Numbered from the stretch's first letter, positions 1 through 10,985 are shown. The stretch: 64,000 nucleotides of DNA from Candidula unifasciata (GCA_905116865.2 CAJHNH020007556.1:752501-816500), one strand, 5' to 3'. Notes: generated by a model not told the origin, from the sequence alone. Numbers and translations are program-made.

Positions 1-186
1 TATGGATCAATATCAATATGAACTTTTGCATATGGCCTTAGATTTTCCATGTATTCTTTAATTTACAATTGCGCAGATGCTGCTATTTTCTTAAAGCGAC
101 GAATTTCTTTGAACTTTGTTTGACTAATAATTCATGTACCCTTAAAAATAAAATATACAGTAATTGACTTATGTGTGAAGATTGGA

Positions 187-402
187 GCAGCACATCCACA
201 TCTTTGCTAAGAGCGCAAGAATTTGGTGTTGAGATTGGCACAGCCAGGCACGAGAAGCACACCGGACGCAGGAGACGTCGTGTCAGCCCACACAGGACTG
301 GGATCATCAACCGCGGAACGCTAATGTATTTGTTGAAGGGGGAATCTGAGCACCTGTGGACGTGACCGGAGTGCCGTGAAGATAACCCAGATCATAATTT
401 AT
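187..402 (+). mobile_element. 3' fragment of RNase H-bearing LINE (family L1a)
   Basis: The reading frame contains IGTA.HEKHTG and, further on, GESEHLWT-stop-PEC.EDNP. The same run of motifs ends the better copy at 32.3-32.75 kb (IGTAKNETHTG ... GGSEHLWTCPEC). This is therefore the last ~70 codons of that LINE's second half, broken by an in-frame stop. No reverse transcriptase remains here. Confidence 0.75.
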
Positions 403-414
403 AACTTTTCTTCT

Positions 415-712
415 TAAAGTCCATGCCGTTTGGCGTTCCACAGCCTTTTGTCTCGTCTCGTGTACTTTTAGTCATCTCTGACACGGAATGATGCTCCAGG
501 CCATGATGTCCAACTGTCGAGCATCTGTTCTCTCGGTCTCCCTCTGCCTCTTCTCCCCTCAAACCTCTCGGTCTCCCTCTGCCTTTTCTCCCCTCCAACT
601 TTCCTACCGTCACGATGTACTTCAGTTTTCTTATCATCACATGACCAAAGAATGTAAATTGTCTCTTTCTGATGTGTGCAGTCAGTTCTTTTCGTGAGTC
701 AGTTTCCCTCAA
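415..712 (-). mobile_element. C-terminal fragment of endonuclease-type LINE (family L1b)
   Basis: The minus strand encodes LTAHIRKRQFTFFGHVM followed by a basic GRKGRGRPRG stretch. This is the usual end of the reverse-transcriptase ORF of LINEs without RNase H (pattern: R..FFGHV.R ... GRRGRGRPR). It is a short, decayed remnant. Confidence 0.7.
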
Positions 713-787
713 GACGTCCTCGTTAATATTTTAATAACTCCGTTTTAGCTCCTGCTCAGAATCTAAGCAAAAAGGACATATAACCTG

Positions 788-900
788 ACTGCTGCTGCTG
801 CTGCTACCATTGGTATTAGAACTCTGCGCTGGTTGCTGAAGATGGAGACGGGCGCTTATGGAAATGCCCCGAGTGCTGTGATGTCGATTCTCAACTAAAA
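788..900 (+). mobile_element. Short 3' fragment of RNase H-bearing LINE (L1a)
   Basis: A CTG-rich start is followed by codons for IRTLRWLLKME and, after a frame break, LWKCPECCDVDSQ. These match the terminal ...TL.WLL...HAW.CPEC.DV.S block seen in the other L1a copies. Confidence 0.6.
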
Positions 901-904
901 TCTG

Positions 905-1800
905 ACAATTACTTTACTTCCAACACAGACGGAAAGTTTATTATAATAAAGTAATAATTATTAGAGGGGAGGATAGAAATAACGAACGTATTAATCAGCA
1001 TCTGTGTTTTACAAAAGAAACCAAAGCTAATAAACCCGTTTCCAATCTGGCAGATTTATTTATTATGTTGTTGCATATATAGTGATGTGTCTGCCGTTGC
1101 AGCCGGCCTCAGGCCAAGTAGCCCACGATGATTCAATATGGGAATGAGCTTAGATTTATCTGTCAACTGGCCATCTCGTTATCGCAAGTCTGAAAAAGAC
1201 GGATGTAGTTGGCAGATGTTTCTTACCGGCTGCATCCAGTCCCTCTGGAAATTCATCACATAGCAGAAATAGCGGTTTGTCGCGGACTGCGGAGAAGAAT
1301 TGGATCTCGGAAACATTATAGTGACAGTTACAGCCGGAACCCGAGAATAAACGGGCAACACTGGAGAAAACGAGAGTGATTTGATAGCGTTTGCGTGTGT
1401 TTTTGTTCGTTTGAATAACCGTGGAATAAACGAGTAAATCTGGTATTCTATCTCTGTAAGAGCTCTTATTTAATTGATCATTCGAGCACAAACTGGGAAA
1501 TGCTGTGATCAGTTACACTTTTTAAAATAATAAAGGCAAAGTTTTAATGAAATTTTGACGTCCTGCTCTGACAAACATTCAAGTATGTTTATCTTTTGTA
1601 TTATTATAATGTGGACGTTCAGACAAATGGGTCAGATACGACAATCCGCTTATTCGAAACTGGTATTTAGAGAGAAGAAGCATTCAGAAACCGTTTGCAA
1701 TGTAAAGAAAGAACACATCTCAAATAACTGCCACTGGGTACTCTGATCGCGGAGACACTGGGATGACTGCTGCGTAGGAGGAGGGAGCATGAAGGTGAAA
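905..1800. other. No recognisable feature
   Basis: AT-rich unique-looking sequence. An open minus frame at 1156-1491 (111 codons) matches no family I recognise and has no coding support. Confidence 0.4.
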
Positions 1801-1807
1801 TAGGCTG

Positions 1808-2172
1808 AGAGGTTTGGAGGTATAGCATCCGCCTCGAGTGCTGGAAGTCCCGTTTCAAGCCCAGGTGAAAGCTGGGATTTTTTTACGTGGACTTCTAGCA
1901 ATGTCTCCTGGTCTCTGGGTAGTGACTAGACGCCCGTATGTTTTGTTGCGCATGTAAAAACTATCCTGGCAGTTGGAAATCGAAAAAAAGTAGCCTAATG
2001 GCGATGCCCGGGCAAAATGTGGACTTGAAAATCTACTCAAAGTCTTTCAGGATCCTCCTTGGTGCATTAGAGTTCGTGTACTGCGCTAAGATTCTTCAGA
2101 CTCAGGCTTGAGTTAGAAGTAGAAAGGAGCACTTGTGGGTTACACCCGTGTGCCATGATGTTGATGCGTTGA
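1808..2172 (+). mobile_element. tRNA-derived SINE, family S2, copy 1
   Basis: A tRNA-like head (GCATCCGCCTCGAGTGCTGG, then a degenerate B box GTTTCAAGCCC) is followed by a ~280-bp body. The body is collinear with the copy at 34.08-34.44 kb, sharing CAGTTGGAAAT, TAGCCTAA, GGATCCTC and CCGTGTGCCATGATGTTGAT. About 75-80 percent identity by eye, so this is an old family. Confidence 0.75.
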
Positions 2173-2880
2173 CTACACATAAACATAAGCACAAACAGGT
2201 CGGAAAGATATGCTAGAATGTCGTTACGGACAAGTACCAAGTGTCGTGTAATTTTTCCCATGTAAATTCTATCTATGAAGTATCGTTATAAAGGTTAAAC
2301 ATACATAAACAATTATGTGGATTTAGTAAACGAATTAATCCACGTAACGTTAATTGTAATGAGGAAAATGGTTTCAGTTTTTAAGCAACTTTCATGAATG
2401 AACTAAGTTCGTGAACAGAGAGGTTTACCTGTAACCAAATACAAATAACGAGTTAATGACTGTTGAGCGTCAACTGTCAAGTGGACCGTTACACACTAGA
2501 ATGATCATAAGTTATTATTTTCATGGTATCTGTGGTAGAGCAGCGATCATATTGTTGAATGGTCATCGAGAAAAGTATTTGAAAATGACTCGGGCTTCTA
2601 AATCGATCTCAAAACGTATCATAAATGTTCTGGGAAGTATGGCCGCCGGCATAACATCACTCCTGGATTGCCAGTTGGTATTTACAAACACGAGACCAGC
2701 TTCATATAGATAACATCTACCAAGATGCTGAAAACAATGTTTTTACTTATTCTTCGTCGTTCATCATAAATAATTAGGATGTAAATTTGAAAGCAAACCG
2801 CACATAGAGAACGACCGAAGGGCGCATGTGACTAATTGCTTTTCAGTGTGCTTAACTCTTTTAGTCATAGACACCTGCCT
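2173..2880. other. No recognisable feature
   Basis: AT-rich, no coding support and no repeat that I can match elsewhere in the window. Confidence 0.4.
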
Positions 2881-3151
2881 CGGCTCTACTGGCAAATCCG
2901 GACGAAGAATAAACAGCCTTGGACGACTTAGAGTTCTCTCCCGTGGCCGCACTCCAAACAGTGATCGGAAAAGCCACAACGAAACAAAGAAGACAGTCCC
3001 GTCGACATCAGGGCTGCCAATGCTTGGTTGTTTCCCCCAGATCTGGTTTTTTTTTTCGACGCTGCAGGACAATTCTGGGTGTTTTTTTTGGGTGTGTTTT
3101 GTTTGTTGGTGTTTGCCGATTTGTATGCTTTAATGATCGATAAATTTGCGT

Positions 3152-3226
3152 GGTTAGGGGGTAGGGGTTAGGGTTAGGGAGTAGGATTAGGATTAGGGTT
3201 AGCGGTAGGGTTAGGTTTAGCGTTAG
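3152..3226 (+). repeat. TTAGGG-type interstitial telomere repeats
   Basis: Units of TTAGGG mixed with variants TAGGGG, TAGGAT and TTAGCG. The G-rich strand runs rightward, toward the palindrome centre. Confidence 0.9.
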
Positions 3227-3453
3227 ATTTGACAATTTTGACGCCGGAGTTCCCTATAATCGCGCACAGTCCCATACACACACACAAACAATCGAGGGCC
3301 TCTGGATGCTGGTCAAACGCACAATTCGCCAACGATTGGGGGCACCAGCCGCACGATATTGGCCTCATATTTGGCATAGTTTCAGTGGCGCCACTCCCAC
3401 AAACATCATATTGTCGGCCAGTATTTCGAAATCCTACGTCAAAATTTTCACAT

Positions 3454-3640
3454 CTAACCCTAACCCTACCCCTAACCCTACCCCTAACCCTAACCCTAAC
3501 CCTATCCCTAACCCTACCCCTAACCCTAACCCTAACCCTAACCCTACCCCTAACCCTAACTCTAACCCTAACTCTACCCCTAACCCTAACCCTTACCCCA
3601 ACCCTACCCCTAACCCTAACCCAACCCCTAACTCTAATCC
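3454..3640 (-). repeat. CCCTAA-type interstitial telomere repeats
   Basis: About 30 units alternating CCCTAA with the CCCTAC/CCCCTAA variant, decaying to CCAACC and CTCTAA at the right end. The G-rich strand is on minus and runs leftward. Confidence 0.92.
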
Positions 3641-4394
3641 AACAACCGCATGATGATGACTACACAACCATTCACAATGCCACACGCAACCGTACGCAGC
3701 CCTACACGCAACCGCAGGATGATAGGTAAGTGTGTCGTTTGTTTCGTTTGTTTTCCGATCACTGTTTGGAGTGCGGCCAAGGGAGAGAACTCTGACTAAG
3801 TCGTCCAAGGCTTTTTATTCTTCGTCTGGATTTGCCAGTAGAGCCCCTGCCTCTTCAGCTTCTTTTCTCTAGTGGCTGCGTGCGTGCTGTTTCTCCTCTC
3901 TGAGTGCTACCTGGAGGTTTGACGCCATGATATTACCAAATCTCATTCGTATTGCAGACCAACAAGACAACTCCAGATACTCTGTTATATGTCCCTCCCC
4001 CCCCCCCCCAAAAAAAAAATAATTACAATTCTGGCACCCGAAATGGCGATACTAGCCAGTTGTAACCTGCAGTCCTTGGCGGGTCAGGAGTTAACACTTA
4101 ATTAATTTTTATATCTTAAGGATTTATTGCCGAAAAAATAGCCCAAGCCTAAACACTTTTATTTGACAACAATTGGGATAATGTGGATTTGAAGGGGTCC
4201 AAGAAGTTGAAACATGTATTTTCTTTCTTTCTTTCTAAATTTTGCCCCTGTGAGATTACAGTCTGTAGGATTAACCCGTGGCGGATGAGAATCACAGATG
4301 TACAAATTCCAGAAACCCTACTAAGTCTGTAGAATCAAAAAAAGTAACGCGGATCGAGATCCGCGTGGGGATACACAGCACAAAGGATTGGGAA

Positions 4395-5080
4395 AACAAT
4401 TGAGGATAGCGGTGCTTACCAGACAACTACGTCAAGCATGACCACGGAGATAACTGCTGCTTCAAGAGCACTCGCATGGGTAGCACAACAAGCGACCACA
4501 CATGCGGTAATCGTTTCAGGCTCTATGAACATGCACATTTCTCCCAGATTAATTGTACCTATAATGGAATCAATGCCGAAGGGTTGCGATATCTATAGTA
4601 CCGACCCAAAGGGTTTACAACTCATGGTTTCTGGATACGTTTAAAAAAAAATCGCTACAGGTAGTCTACGTTTCGAATGGGTAGAAAGCATACGAAAGTA
4701 GCAGTTAACCTCCATCATCTGGATCTACACACCTGAGTATGCAGGAGTACATGGTAATGAAAGAGCTGACCAGCTGGCAAGTAATCCACCAATGCAAACG
4801 AGAAGAAGCATGGACAAAGCTGATATTGTCAACTCTGTACGGACTAGGTTGGGGGATAACGGCGAATCTCTGACGCTAACACGATTGCGTGACCGCGGAT
4901 GTTAAACTTGGTGAAGCAAGTCTGTCATCTTCGAGAGAAAGACAGGAGATACTATAACCAACACCTCATGGGAACAATCAGTAGAGTTACTTTGGAGTGG
5001 CTGCTGCATCGGAGGACTGAGCACGCATGGGGATGCCTTGTGTACAAAGACGTCGATTGTGATAACCAAATGTAACAAAA
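4395..5080 (+). pseudogene. RNase H part of L1a LINE, interrupted by a SINE
   Basis: Codons at 4438-4530 give MTTEITAASRALAWVA, matching the RNase H region of the copy at 32.2 kb (SSMTMEVMAVTQAFAWLE). The frame is interrupted at ~4527 and resumes at ~4662 with GSLRFEWVESIRK, then YTPEYAGVHGNERADQLAS, NQHLMGTIS and TEHAWGC. The GVHGNERADQLA block holds the last catalytic region of this RNase H type. Stops and frame shifts make it non-functional. The break is filled by a family S8 SINE. Confidence 0.8.
4527..4661 (+). mobile_element. SINE-like family S8, copy nested in a LINE
   Basis: Shares CCGAAGGGTTGCGATATC, ATAGTACCGA, CAAAGGG and CTCATGGTTTC with 35.03-35.15 kb, and like it ends in an A run before ATC. 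It lacks the 5' third present at 34.94 kb. It sits inside the RNase H frame, so it is younger than that LINE copy. Confidence 0.8.
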
Positions 5081-5089
5081 TAAGAAAAC

Positions 5090-5744
5090 TATGAATAATA
5101 TTCTGAATGAAAATTTATCCAGCTGATTTCGCGCCTCTTCTAGCAGACGACCTTTCTGCTGCTTGTAGATCCAAAATTACTGTAGCAGCATAGTGAGGCG
5201 GACAGACTACACAATCTCAACTACAGATCTCTAGGAAAAGGGATTCTCCGCTCACACACATACAAAACCAAAACAAAACACAGAACCGTTAAACGCAGTA
5301 CCAGACATTCACCGGCAGTTATCATAAATTGAATCTTTTATGCTTCAAGTTCGCCAGTTCCAGTATTTAGTAAGTTTTTGAACAGTTTTCTCACCGTTTT
5401 GACCCAGTATGAACAACTAACACACGGGCCTGTCAGATTTTTTAGGTCAAAAATAATCTTAAATTGAAAATACGCCGACAGAGATTATGAACATTTCCGA
5501 GTATTAAATAACAGACACATAACGATGTTTCGAACTCTATTTGACAAGACGGTGTTGCCCTAGAGATCTGATTCGAAAGGATGCTGTTTCAAATCTGAGA
5601 CAGATTTATAAATACAGGGACGCGACTGTCAGATAATCGATGTTTCATCTATAGAAGCCATATTTGTACAAATTACACTCCTTCGTTGTCGCAGTTATGT
5701 TTTCTGGCGCTTCTATGCAGGGGGAGCTGCAGTACCCGCGAGGT
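5090..5744. other. No recognisable feature
   Basis: AT-rich sequence with no coding signal or repeat match found. Confidence 0.35.
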
Positions 5745-5777
5745 TTCATCATCATCATCATCATATTCATCATAACA

Positions 5778-5816
<39 letters not shown>
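5745..5816 (+). repeat. (ATC)n microsatellite
   Basis: About 22 ATC units with two interruptions. A shorter (ATC) run lies at 5980-5999. Confidence 0.95.
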
Positions 5817-6518
5817 GTGTGTGACACAAAGTGCCCCCAGTTAGGACGTGAACCACCCGGGAACAAGTTCAGGAAACCATGTTCAATCGTTATTTTATTT
5901 TAGGACCCCCGACGGTAACCGGGGTAGGGTTGCAAAAAAAAAAAAAAAAAATTGTTATATTTTGGGTCTAAGATAGCACATCATCATCATCACCATCATG
6001 AAACTCATCGTTGGCATCACTATAATTATCGTCATCACTGAACAATATCTCCGTATAGAGAATTAGCTACACATGAAAAGGCCAGCTAAACTCACGCTTT
6101 TGTAAATCAAATCCACATTTGTGCAAATGAAATTTCTTGATCTATCAAAACAAAAATGAAATTCATTTTAAAACATTTTTGAAAATGAACATTTTATTGC
6201 ATGTACATAATAATACGTGTATTGTTTCAGTCACGCAATAAAGTGTTCATTTTAAACAATTACTGTATTGGAAACGATAGCTTCGGAGAATATCAATCAG
6301 TTCCAACACACACACACACTCGCAAAAGGATTTTGATTTCCTAAAAAGTGGATCTGATTTAAAAGGGGCTATTTTGATTTAAAATTATTTACCAACCTGT
6401 GGCGTTATCCTCCTCTTATAGACTTCTAAAATTTTCAATCCATCTTCCTCTAAAAAGCAGTTATTTCTCTAAAAAGCTGAAGTTCAAGAGAGACGCCATG
6501 GTAATTCTTACTTTACCC
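5817..6518. other. No gene; simple tracts only
   Basis: Contains an A17 run near 5935 and a short (CA)n near 6307. No coding signal. Confidence 0.4.
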
Positions 6519-6735
6519 CATCCTTTTTGGGATGAAATTTTTCGTTATTTGAAGCCCTACTCTGACTTTGCCAGGGGCCGCAATATTACCTGGCCATAAA
6601 TATGGCCTAATGGCTAAACGCGGTTTCTGGGACCTCTCCACGGTGATCCTCATCCACATGGTGGCACATTGTGTCATCGGGTGTTGATCGCTTGTGTGAT
6701 GTCCTGGTGGGGTAGAAAGTCAGTCAGTCAGTCAG
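6519..6735 (+). mobile_element. Dispersed repeat family S7, copy 1
   Basis: About 215 bp with the palindromic landmark GGCCATAAATATGGCC followed by TAATGG, then CTCCACGGTGATCCTCATCC and CATCGGGTGTTGAT, and finally GTAGAAAGTCAGTCAGTCAG. The tetranucleotide (GTCA)n tail at one end looks like a retroposon tail. Three inverted-orientation copies lie at 33.5, 41.3 and 54.3 kb. I see no clear tRNA-type B box. Confidence 0.85.
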
Positions 6736-6879
6736 ACCCCATAGTGAAAGTAGCAGTCTGATTATATGTGGTTCTGATCTTTTCTCTGAGTGTGAGGTGA
6801 CAGCCGGATAACATGGTCACTCCTAGCTGCGTCATTCTCTCCAGACCATATACGAGCACTAGCTCTCATTGAAAGATCA

Positions 6880-7410
6880 TCATCATCATGTAGCAGGCCC
6901 TTTGCAGAACGTCGCTCTCATCGCTGTCTGCCTGAAAGAAACTCGGTCTCTTGCCAGCTCTCCCGCCTCATTTACTTTCATGCTCAAGGAGTCACTTATA
7001 TCCTGTGCCCATCTTCGTGTCGGTCGGCCCCTGCCCCTCCTTCCTGGTACAATGCCTTCTCCTATATTTTTTTTCCAGTCCGTCGTGGCGCTTGATATGA
7101 CCAAAATATTTCAGCTTTCGAGACAGGATGCTGTTTATTAGCCAATATTCTTGATGTTCAGATCTTTCACGATGTCAGTATTTCTCCTCTTCTTTGTCCA
7201 AGATATTCTGAGAATCTTTCTATAGCATTTCAGCTCAAAAACCCTTATTCTCTTTTTTAAGGACTGGGAGATAGTCCACGATTCACATCCGTATATTGCG
7301 ACAGGGAAAATGCATGCTCTCCAAATTCTTATTTTGATCTCCTTGCTGTTGCTTAACCTAAGACTTTTAAAAGGCTGTTTAAAGTTTAATCTTTGCCTTG
7401 CTATGGCCAC
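6880..7410 (-). pseudogene. L1b LINE reverse transcriptase, C-terminal part
   Basis: Minus-strand frames give IWRACIFPVAIYGCESWTIS...LKCYRKILRISWTKKRRNTDI (7138-7410). After a frame break they give VISSATTDWKKNIGEGIVPGRRGRGRPTRRW (6886-7104). This is the thumb/C-terminal region typical of endonuclease-type LINEs (YGCE.W..., RI..ISW, GRRGRGRP). It is frame-shifted and 5' truncated. Confidence 0.85.
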
Positions 7411-7769
7411 CCTTCTTTTGGAAGATAACGTTAAAAAAAGCTATTTTATAATATGCATATTAGCGTTATATTTTGTTCCCCGTGCAACTCAACAAACCAA
7501 CACACTCATGGCGATAATGTTTCTAATGAGCTCAGTGAAAAAAGCCGCTTTTTTTGCCACGTTTAGATCAGCTATTAAACTGAAATGGCTTCTTTCCCCG
7601 CTATTATTCAATGTAACAATAATATACAATTGTATATTCCCTAGAGTTGTTAGGAAATAATAGCAGCAGCCTGTGTTCTAGATCTCGCGTTCTTCTATTT
7701 GCAGGCTTGCCATCATCGATTAAAAAAAAAAATCTAATCTCAACACCCCAAAATCAATTGAACGTCCAT

Positions 7770-8015
7770 TTATACCCAGGGCGGGTTCAAACGATCTGGG
7801 GCAGGAGACCGAAGTTGTCCCCTTTCTCTAATTGTATATATATCTCTGGTCGGACTGGGCTTTGCGAGGGAGATAAGCGATGAATCTTTCTTGGCTACAC
7901 TCAGTTTGCCCCACAAGAATTTCGCAGAGAGATTCCACCAGACAGGCGTTTTAACGGACAAATCTTTAGAGTCCACTCTTCTGTTCTTCGGCGTTCTGCC
8001 ACTCCTCAATCTCAC
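7770..8015 (-). other. Unrecognised open frame, coding-like composition
   Basis: The 81-codon minus frame has no long low-complexity run and is rich in W/P/R/K (VWWNLSAKFLWGK, RERGQLRSPAPDR). I do not recognise it. No splice context or partner exon was identified. It could be a fragment of a mobile element. Confidence 0.2.
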
Positions 8016-8150
8016 TCAGCGGAAACAAGTTAGTCGGTCCATTAAATATATTGACAATCTAAACAAGAATATTAGCGTTCTATTTTCGTGGTGTTTTTTT
8101 TCCCCGAGGAGGGCGTCTGGACAGATATTTATTGTCTTAAACAAACACAT

Positions 8151-8300
8151 TGGAGTTGCCGTGGTGTAGGGACTAAAAGCTCGCCTGCGGATCGAAAGGT
8201 CGTGGATTCAGATCCGAACAGAGCTGGACTCCCCCACCTCCTTTAAAAATGACCTTTGCTCCCAGGTCGACCCCTCCTTAAATGGGTACCAGGTAAAAGT
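8151..8300 (+). mobile_element. tRNA-derived SINE, family S1, head and body
   Basis: tRNA-like head GTTGCCGTGGTGTAGGGACT with B box GGATTCAGATCC, then GGTCGACCCC and GGGTACCAGGTAAAAGTAATG. The GGTCGACC...GTACCAG core recurs at 9.07, 29.1 and 29.45 kb. Confidence 0.75.
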
Positions 8301-8560
8301 AATGTGGAACGATTTACTATATTCGGGGTGGGGGGGGGCGCTTAAGCCTTGTTTGACTGTGCAACAATAAAAGAATTTGTTATTATTACTTTTATTATTA
8401 TTAGTAATCGAGTAGTAGTAATACAGTCGCAGAGTAGCACTGCGTAGTCAAACCAGTCAAAAACCCTTTGAGGCTCCCACTCTAGAAAAATTACTGGATA
8501 ATAATAATAAAAATAATTATTATTATAATTATAACATGTGCTAAATGCTAAATAAAAAAG

Positions 8561-8700
<140 letters not shown>

Positions 8701-8749
8701 AAAATATTAAATAGGGATGTTAGGGAATTCTCTTTTAAAAATTGGGGTC

Positions 8750-8838
8750 GTGGGGGGGGGGGTGGTGGGGGGGGGGGGTGAGATGTTGGAAATTTCTTTT
8801 AAAAATACAGATGATTTTTTTGGGGGGGGGGGGGGGGA
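8750..8838 (+). repeat. Paired G-tracts
   Basis: G9, G4 and G10 tracts around 8752-8779 and a G17 tract at ~8821-8837. Such runs can form quadruplexes and are prone to sequencing length error. Confidence 0.85.
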
Positions 8839-9065
8839 TGTACAAAGTAACAGAGCCTACAAGCTCTGATGCCTTATCTCCAAGTTTGGTATTATTTTGT
8901 TAGGGTAGCGGTCTCAGTGAATTTCAGCCCCCAAGTTCTATGCTCCGTCATCAATTATTAATTAAAATGAGTCAAATAGGAGAAATAAGCAATTTGAAAA
9001 TAAATGACTCAATAAAAACACATTACTGGTAAGTACAACTATGACGTGTGTAAAATGTTATCATG

Positions 9066-9200
9066 GTATGGGGCGTCGCAGGTCGACCCAGCCTAACATG
9101 TGTACCAGGATGTATGTCCTGGGGAAGTAAAGACGGCCATTGATCTGTGTAAATATGGGTGCTCTTCCCATATGCCCGATGAGCCTAAAGGCGTGAAAAT
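9066..9200 (+). mobile_element. SINE family S1, body/tail fragment
   Basis: Starts at GGTCGACCCAGCCT, continues GTGTACCAGGATG, and ends with CATATGCCCGATGAGCCTAA. The last motif is echoed at 29.95 kb (TACCCAATAAGCCTGAAGGC). The tRNA head is missing. Confidence 0.65.
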
Positions 9201-10435
9201 TGATTTTTTTCTTTTACTTTTTTCAACTATAAAAGACTATTCTTCGGAAAAGATTTCGAAAAATGTTATTCCGTTACAATAATTAATCTGAGCCTCTGGC
9301 AAGTGCTTTTAAGATTTAGACAGAAAATGTGCCAACTAGTTGTCCATCTCGGGAAACACACGATATCAGTGTCCTATTATTTCAGCGTTGTTTAGAGGGA
9401 TCGGCGATTTTATCAGCCCGCTCTACTACAGAAAATTAATCTACCTAATGTTGCCCTACCCTAGATTGTCTCTATTCACATAAACACACAGACAGTCAGA
9501 AGCATGCGTGCATACACACGCACACACACATTAAAATGTCAAATGGGTATCAAATGTGATCTTCAAGGTTTAAATAAAAGCAAACTAGCACATATACATT
9601 GTGACACAGAAGCAAATACACATGACACTGACTAGTCTATAATCTCCCAGTCTCCGTTGGCTTTTTCTGTCCTAGTTACCTAATGCTAGAATCAGTGGTT
9701 CTGGCCACTGTTTTCCACGACTGTCGACGATGCTCAGAAACATCTATGAGTGCACACATCTCGTTAAAACTGTCTTATGGGAATTGGCAAGGTGATGTGA
9801 TGTCAGGTCTTAGCTCAACACTCAAAATACAAAACACTCAAAACTCTCAAAACGCACAAAACTCGAAACACACAACACTGAACACACAACACTCTACACA
9901 CGTCACTCAACACACAAACACTCAAGATTTATAACTGTGTTCTTTGTCTGTATATACCACTTTCAGTGCAATGTAGGATTGCAGGATAGCGAGACTGAGG
10001 ATTTGAGACAGGTGCGTCACCAAATGTGCATTTTTTTTTACCTGACGGAAAAAAAATCTTTATCGCGTACCAAGAATTGAACACGAGTCTCCTATATGTG
10101 AGTTCAGCATTCTATCCGCGTGGCCCGCCACTCTTCTCCTCTTTACCATTGTTGTTTGATAGAGCTGTCTTGCATGGAATCTCTCTTAAGATAGTGAGTT
10201 TGACACAGATACACGATGAGGTCAGACCTTCATCTCAGATATGTTCCTCACTGGATAGAGATTCGAGCACACGGCTTCAATGCCGCGGCGTCCATCAACT
10301 AGAACAGCGTGGGTAAGTTAAACGTTTACCTGCGATTTAACTGATATTTAAAATTAGTTTCGTATTCTTTACAGAAAGATGCAAAACCAATCGTAGCATT
10401 TTTTTTTTCTGTTGTGTTTTTTTTTCTTTTTATTT
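9201..10435. other. No gene; A/C-rich cryptic repeats
   Basis: The stretch 9818-9932 is an irregular tandem of (A)CACTCAAAA-like words. Short (CA)n runs lie near 9515. Nothing else recognised. Confidence 0.45.
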
Positions 10436-10593
10436 TTCAGGCAAATTTACGTCCAGTAGTTTGCTATTGTTTTCTAAACGTTCGGCTTCTCGATACCACT
10501 GTTGAAACCAGCGCAAGGCGCAAGGCTCGCAGCTGAGATCGAACCCTGCACCCCGGCATTACGAAGCGGTTTCGCAACGCCTGTCACAGACGC
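10436..10593 (-). mobile_element. tRNA-derived SINE, family S3, copy 1
   Basis: On minus: a tRNA-like head with B box CAGGGTTCGATC, then GCGCTGGTTTCAACAGTGGT and the end motif GCAAACTACTGGACGTAAAT. Collinear with the copy at 24.02-24.24 kb. Confidence 0.75.
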
Positions 10594-10659
10594 CAACACC
10601 TGATATTAAGAAAGCTAAAAGTTTTTTAGTTGTCGTTAGTCGAGGCTCTTGTGTCTCTG

Positions 10660-10985
10660 CTGGTGAGTTGCTCCATAAATGCTCCTTTCCCGTGACATTG
10701 GAAATCATACAATATGTTATTCTCTGTCTTATTTGAGAACTACTAGATAAAATAAAATTATTAGTCCCAGTGAAATTCCGAAGTTCGCACATGCAAAGTA
10801 AAGGCACAAGGCAACCGTCAGATGTGCCAACACTAATAGTCCCACACCAGAATAGCAGCCCACTGTTGATGCAAGCAGCAGTCGATTAGGGAAGCCAGCA
10901 TTGTACACGCAATACAGCATAGGTACAGGTTGGTCCAGAAATGCAGAATTTGCATCAGCAAACCCTGGTCTCAAACAAAGAGAAG
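10660..10985 (-). repeat. Ancient repeated segment R1, copy a (decayed membrane-protein-like)
   Basis: Collinear at low identity with 11703-12150 and 15030-15520 (landmarks GCTCCT at the left end, then GTGCCAACACTAATAGTCCC). On minus it reads as hydrophobic codons (STVGCYSGVGLLVLAHLTVA, then LGLIILFYLV), parallel to those of copy b. This may be remnants of a duplicated membrane-protein gene or an old mobile element. Confidence 0.45.

Larger units (their letters stand above)
2881..3846. mobile_element. Palindromic element with opposed telomere-type repeat blocks
   Basis: Two arms of ~110 bp, 2881-2988 and 3736-3846, are inverted copies of each other at roughly 90 percent identity. Inside them lie a TTAGGG-type block (3152-3226), a ~225-bp spacer and a CCCTAA-type block (3454-3640). 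The spacer ends are also inverted (GACAATTTTGACG against CGTCAAAATTTTC). Read outside-in, both G-rich strands point to the centre. This could be a foldback element that captured telomere repeats, or a relic of a telomere-to-telomere junction. I found no protein-coding sequence in it. Confidence 0.75.

Noticed and set aside
1156..1491. 111-codon minus frame
   Set aside because: No recognisable domain, homologue or splice context; left as non-coding.
3229..3729. 166-codon frame rich in Leu-Thr-Pro
   Set aside because: It is the translated CCCTAA repeat.
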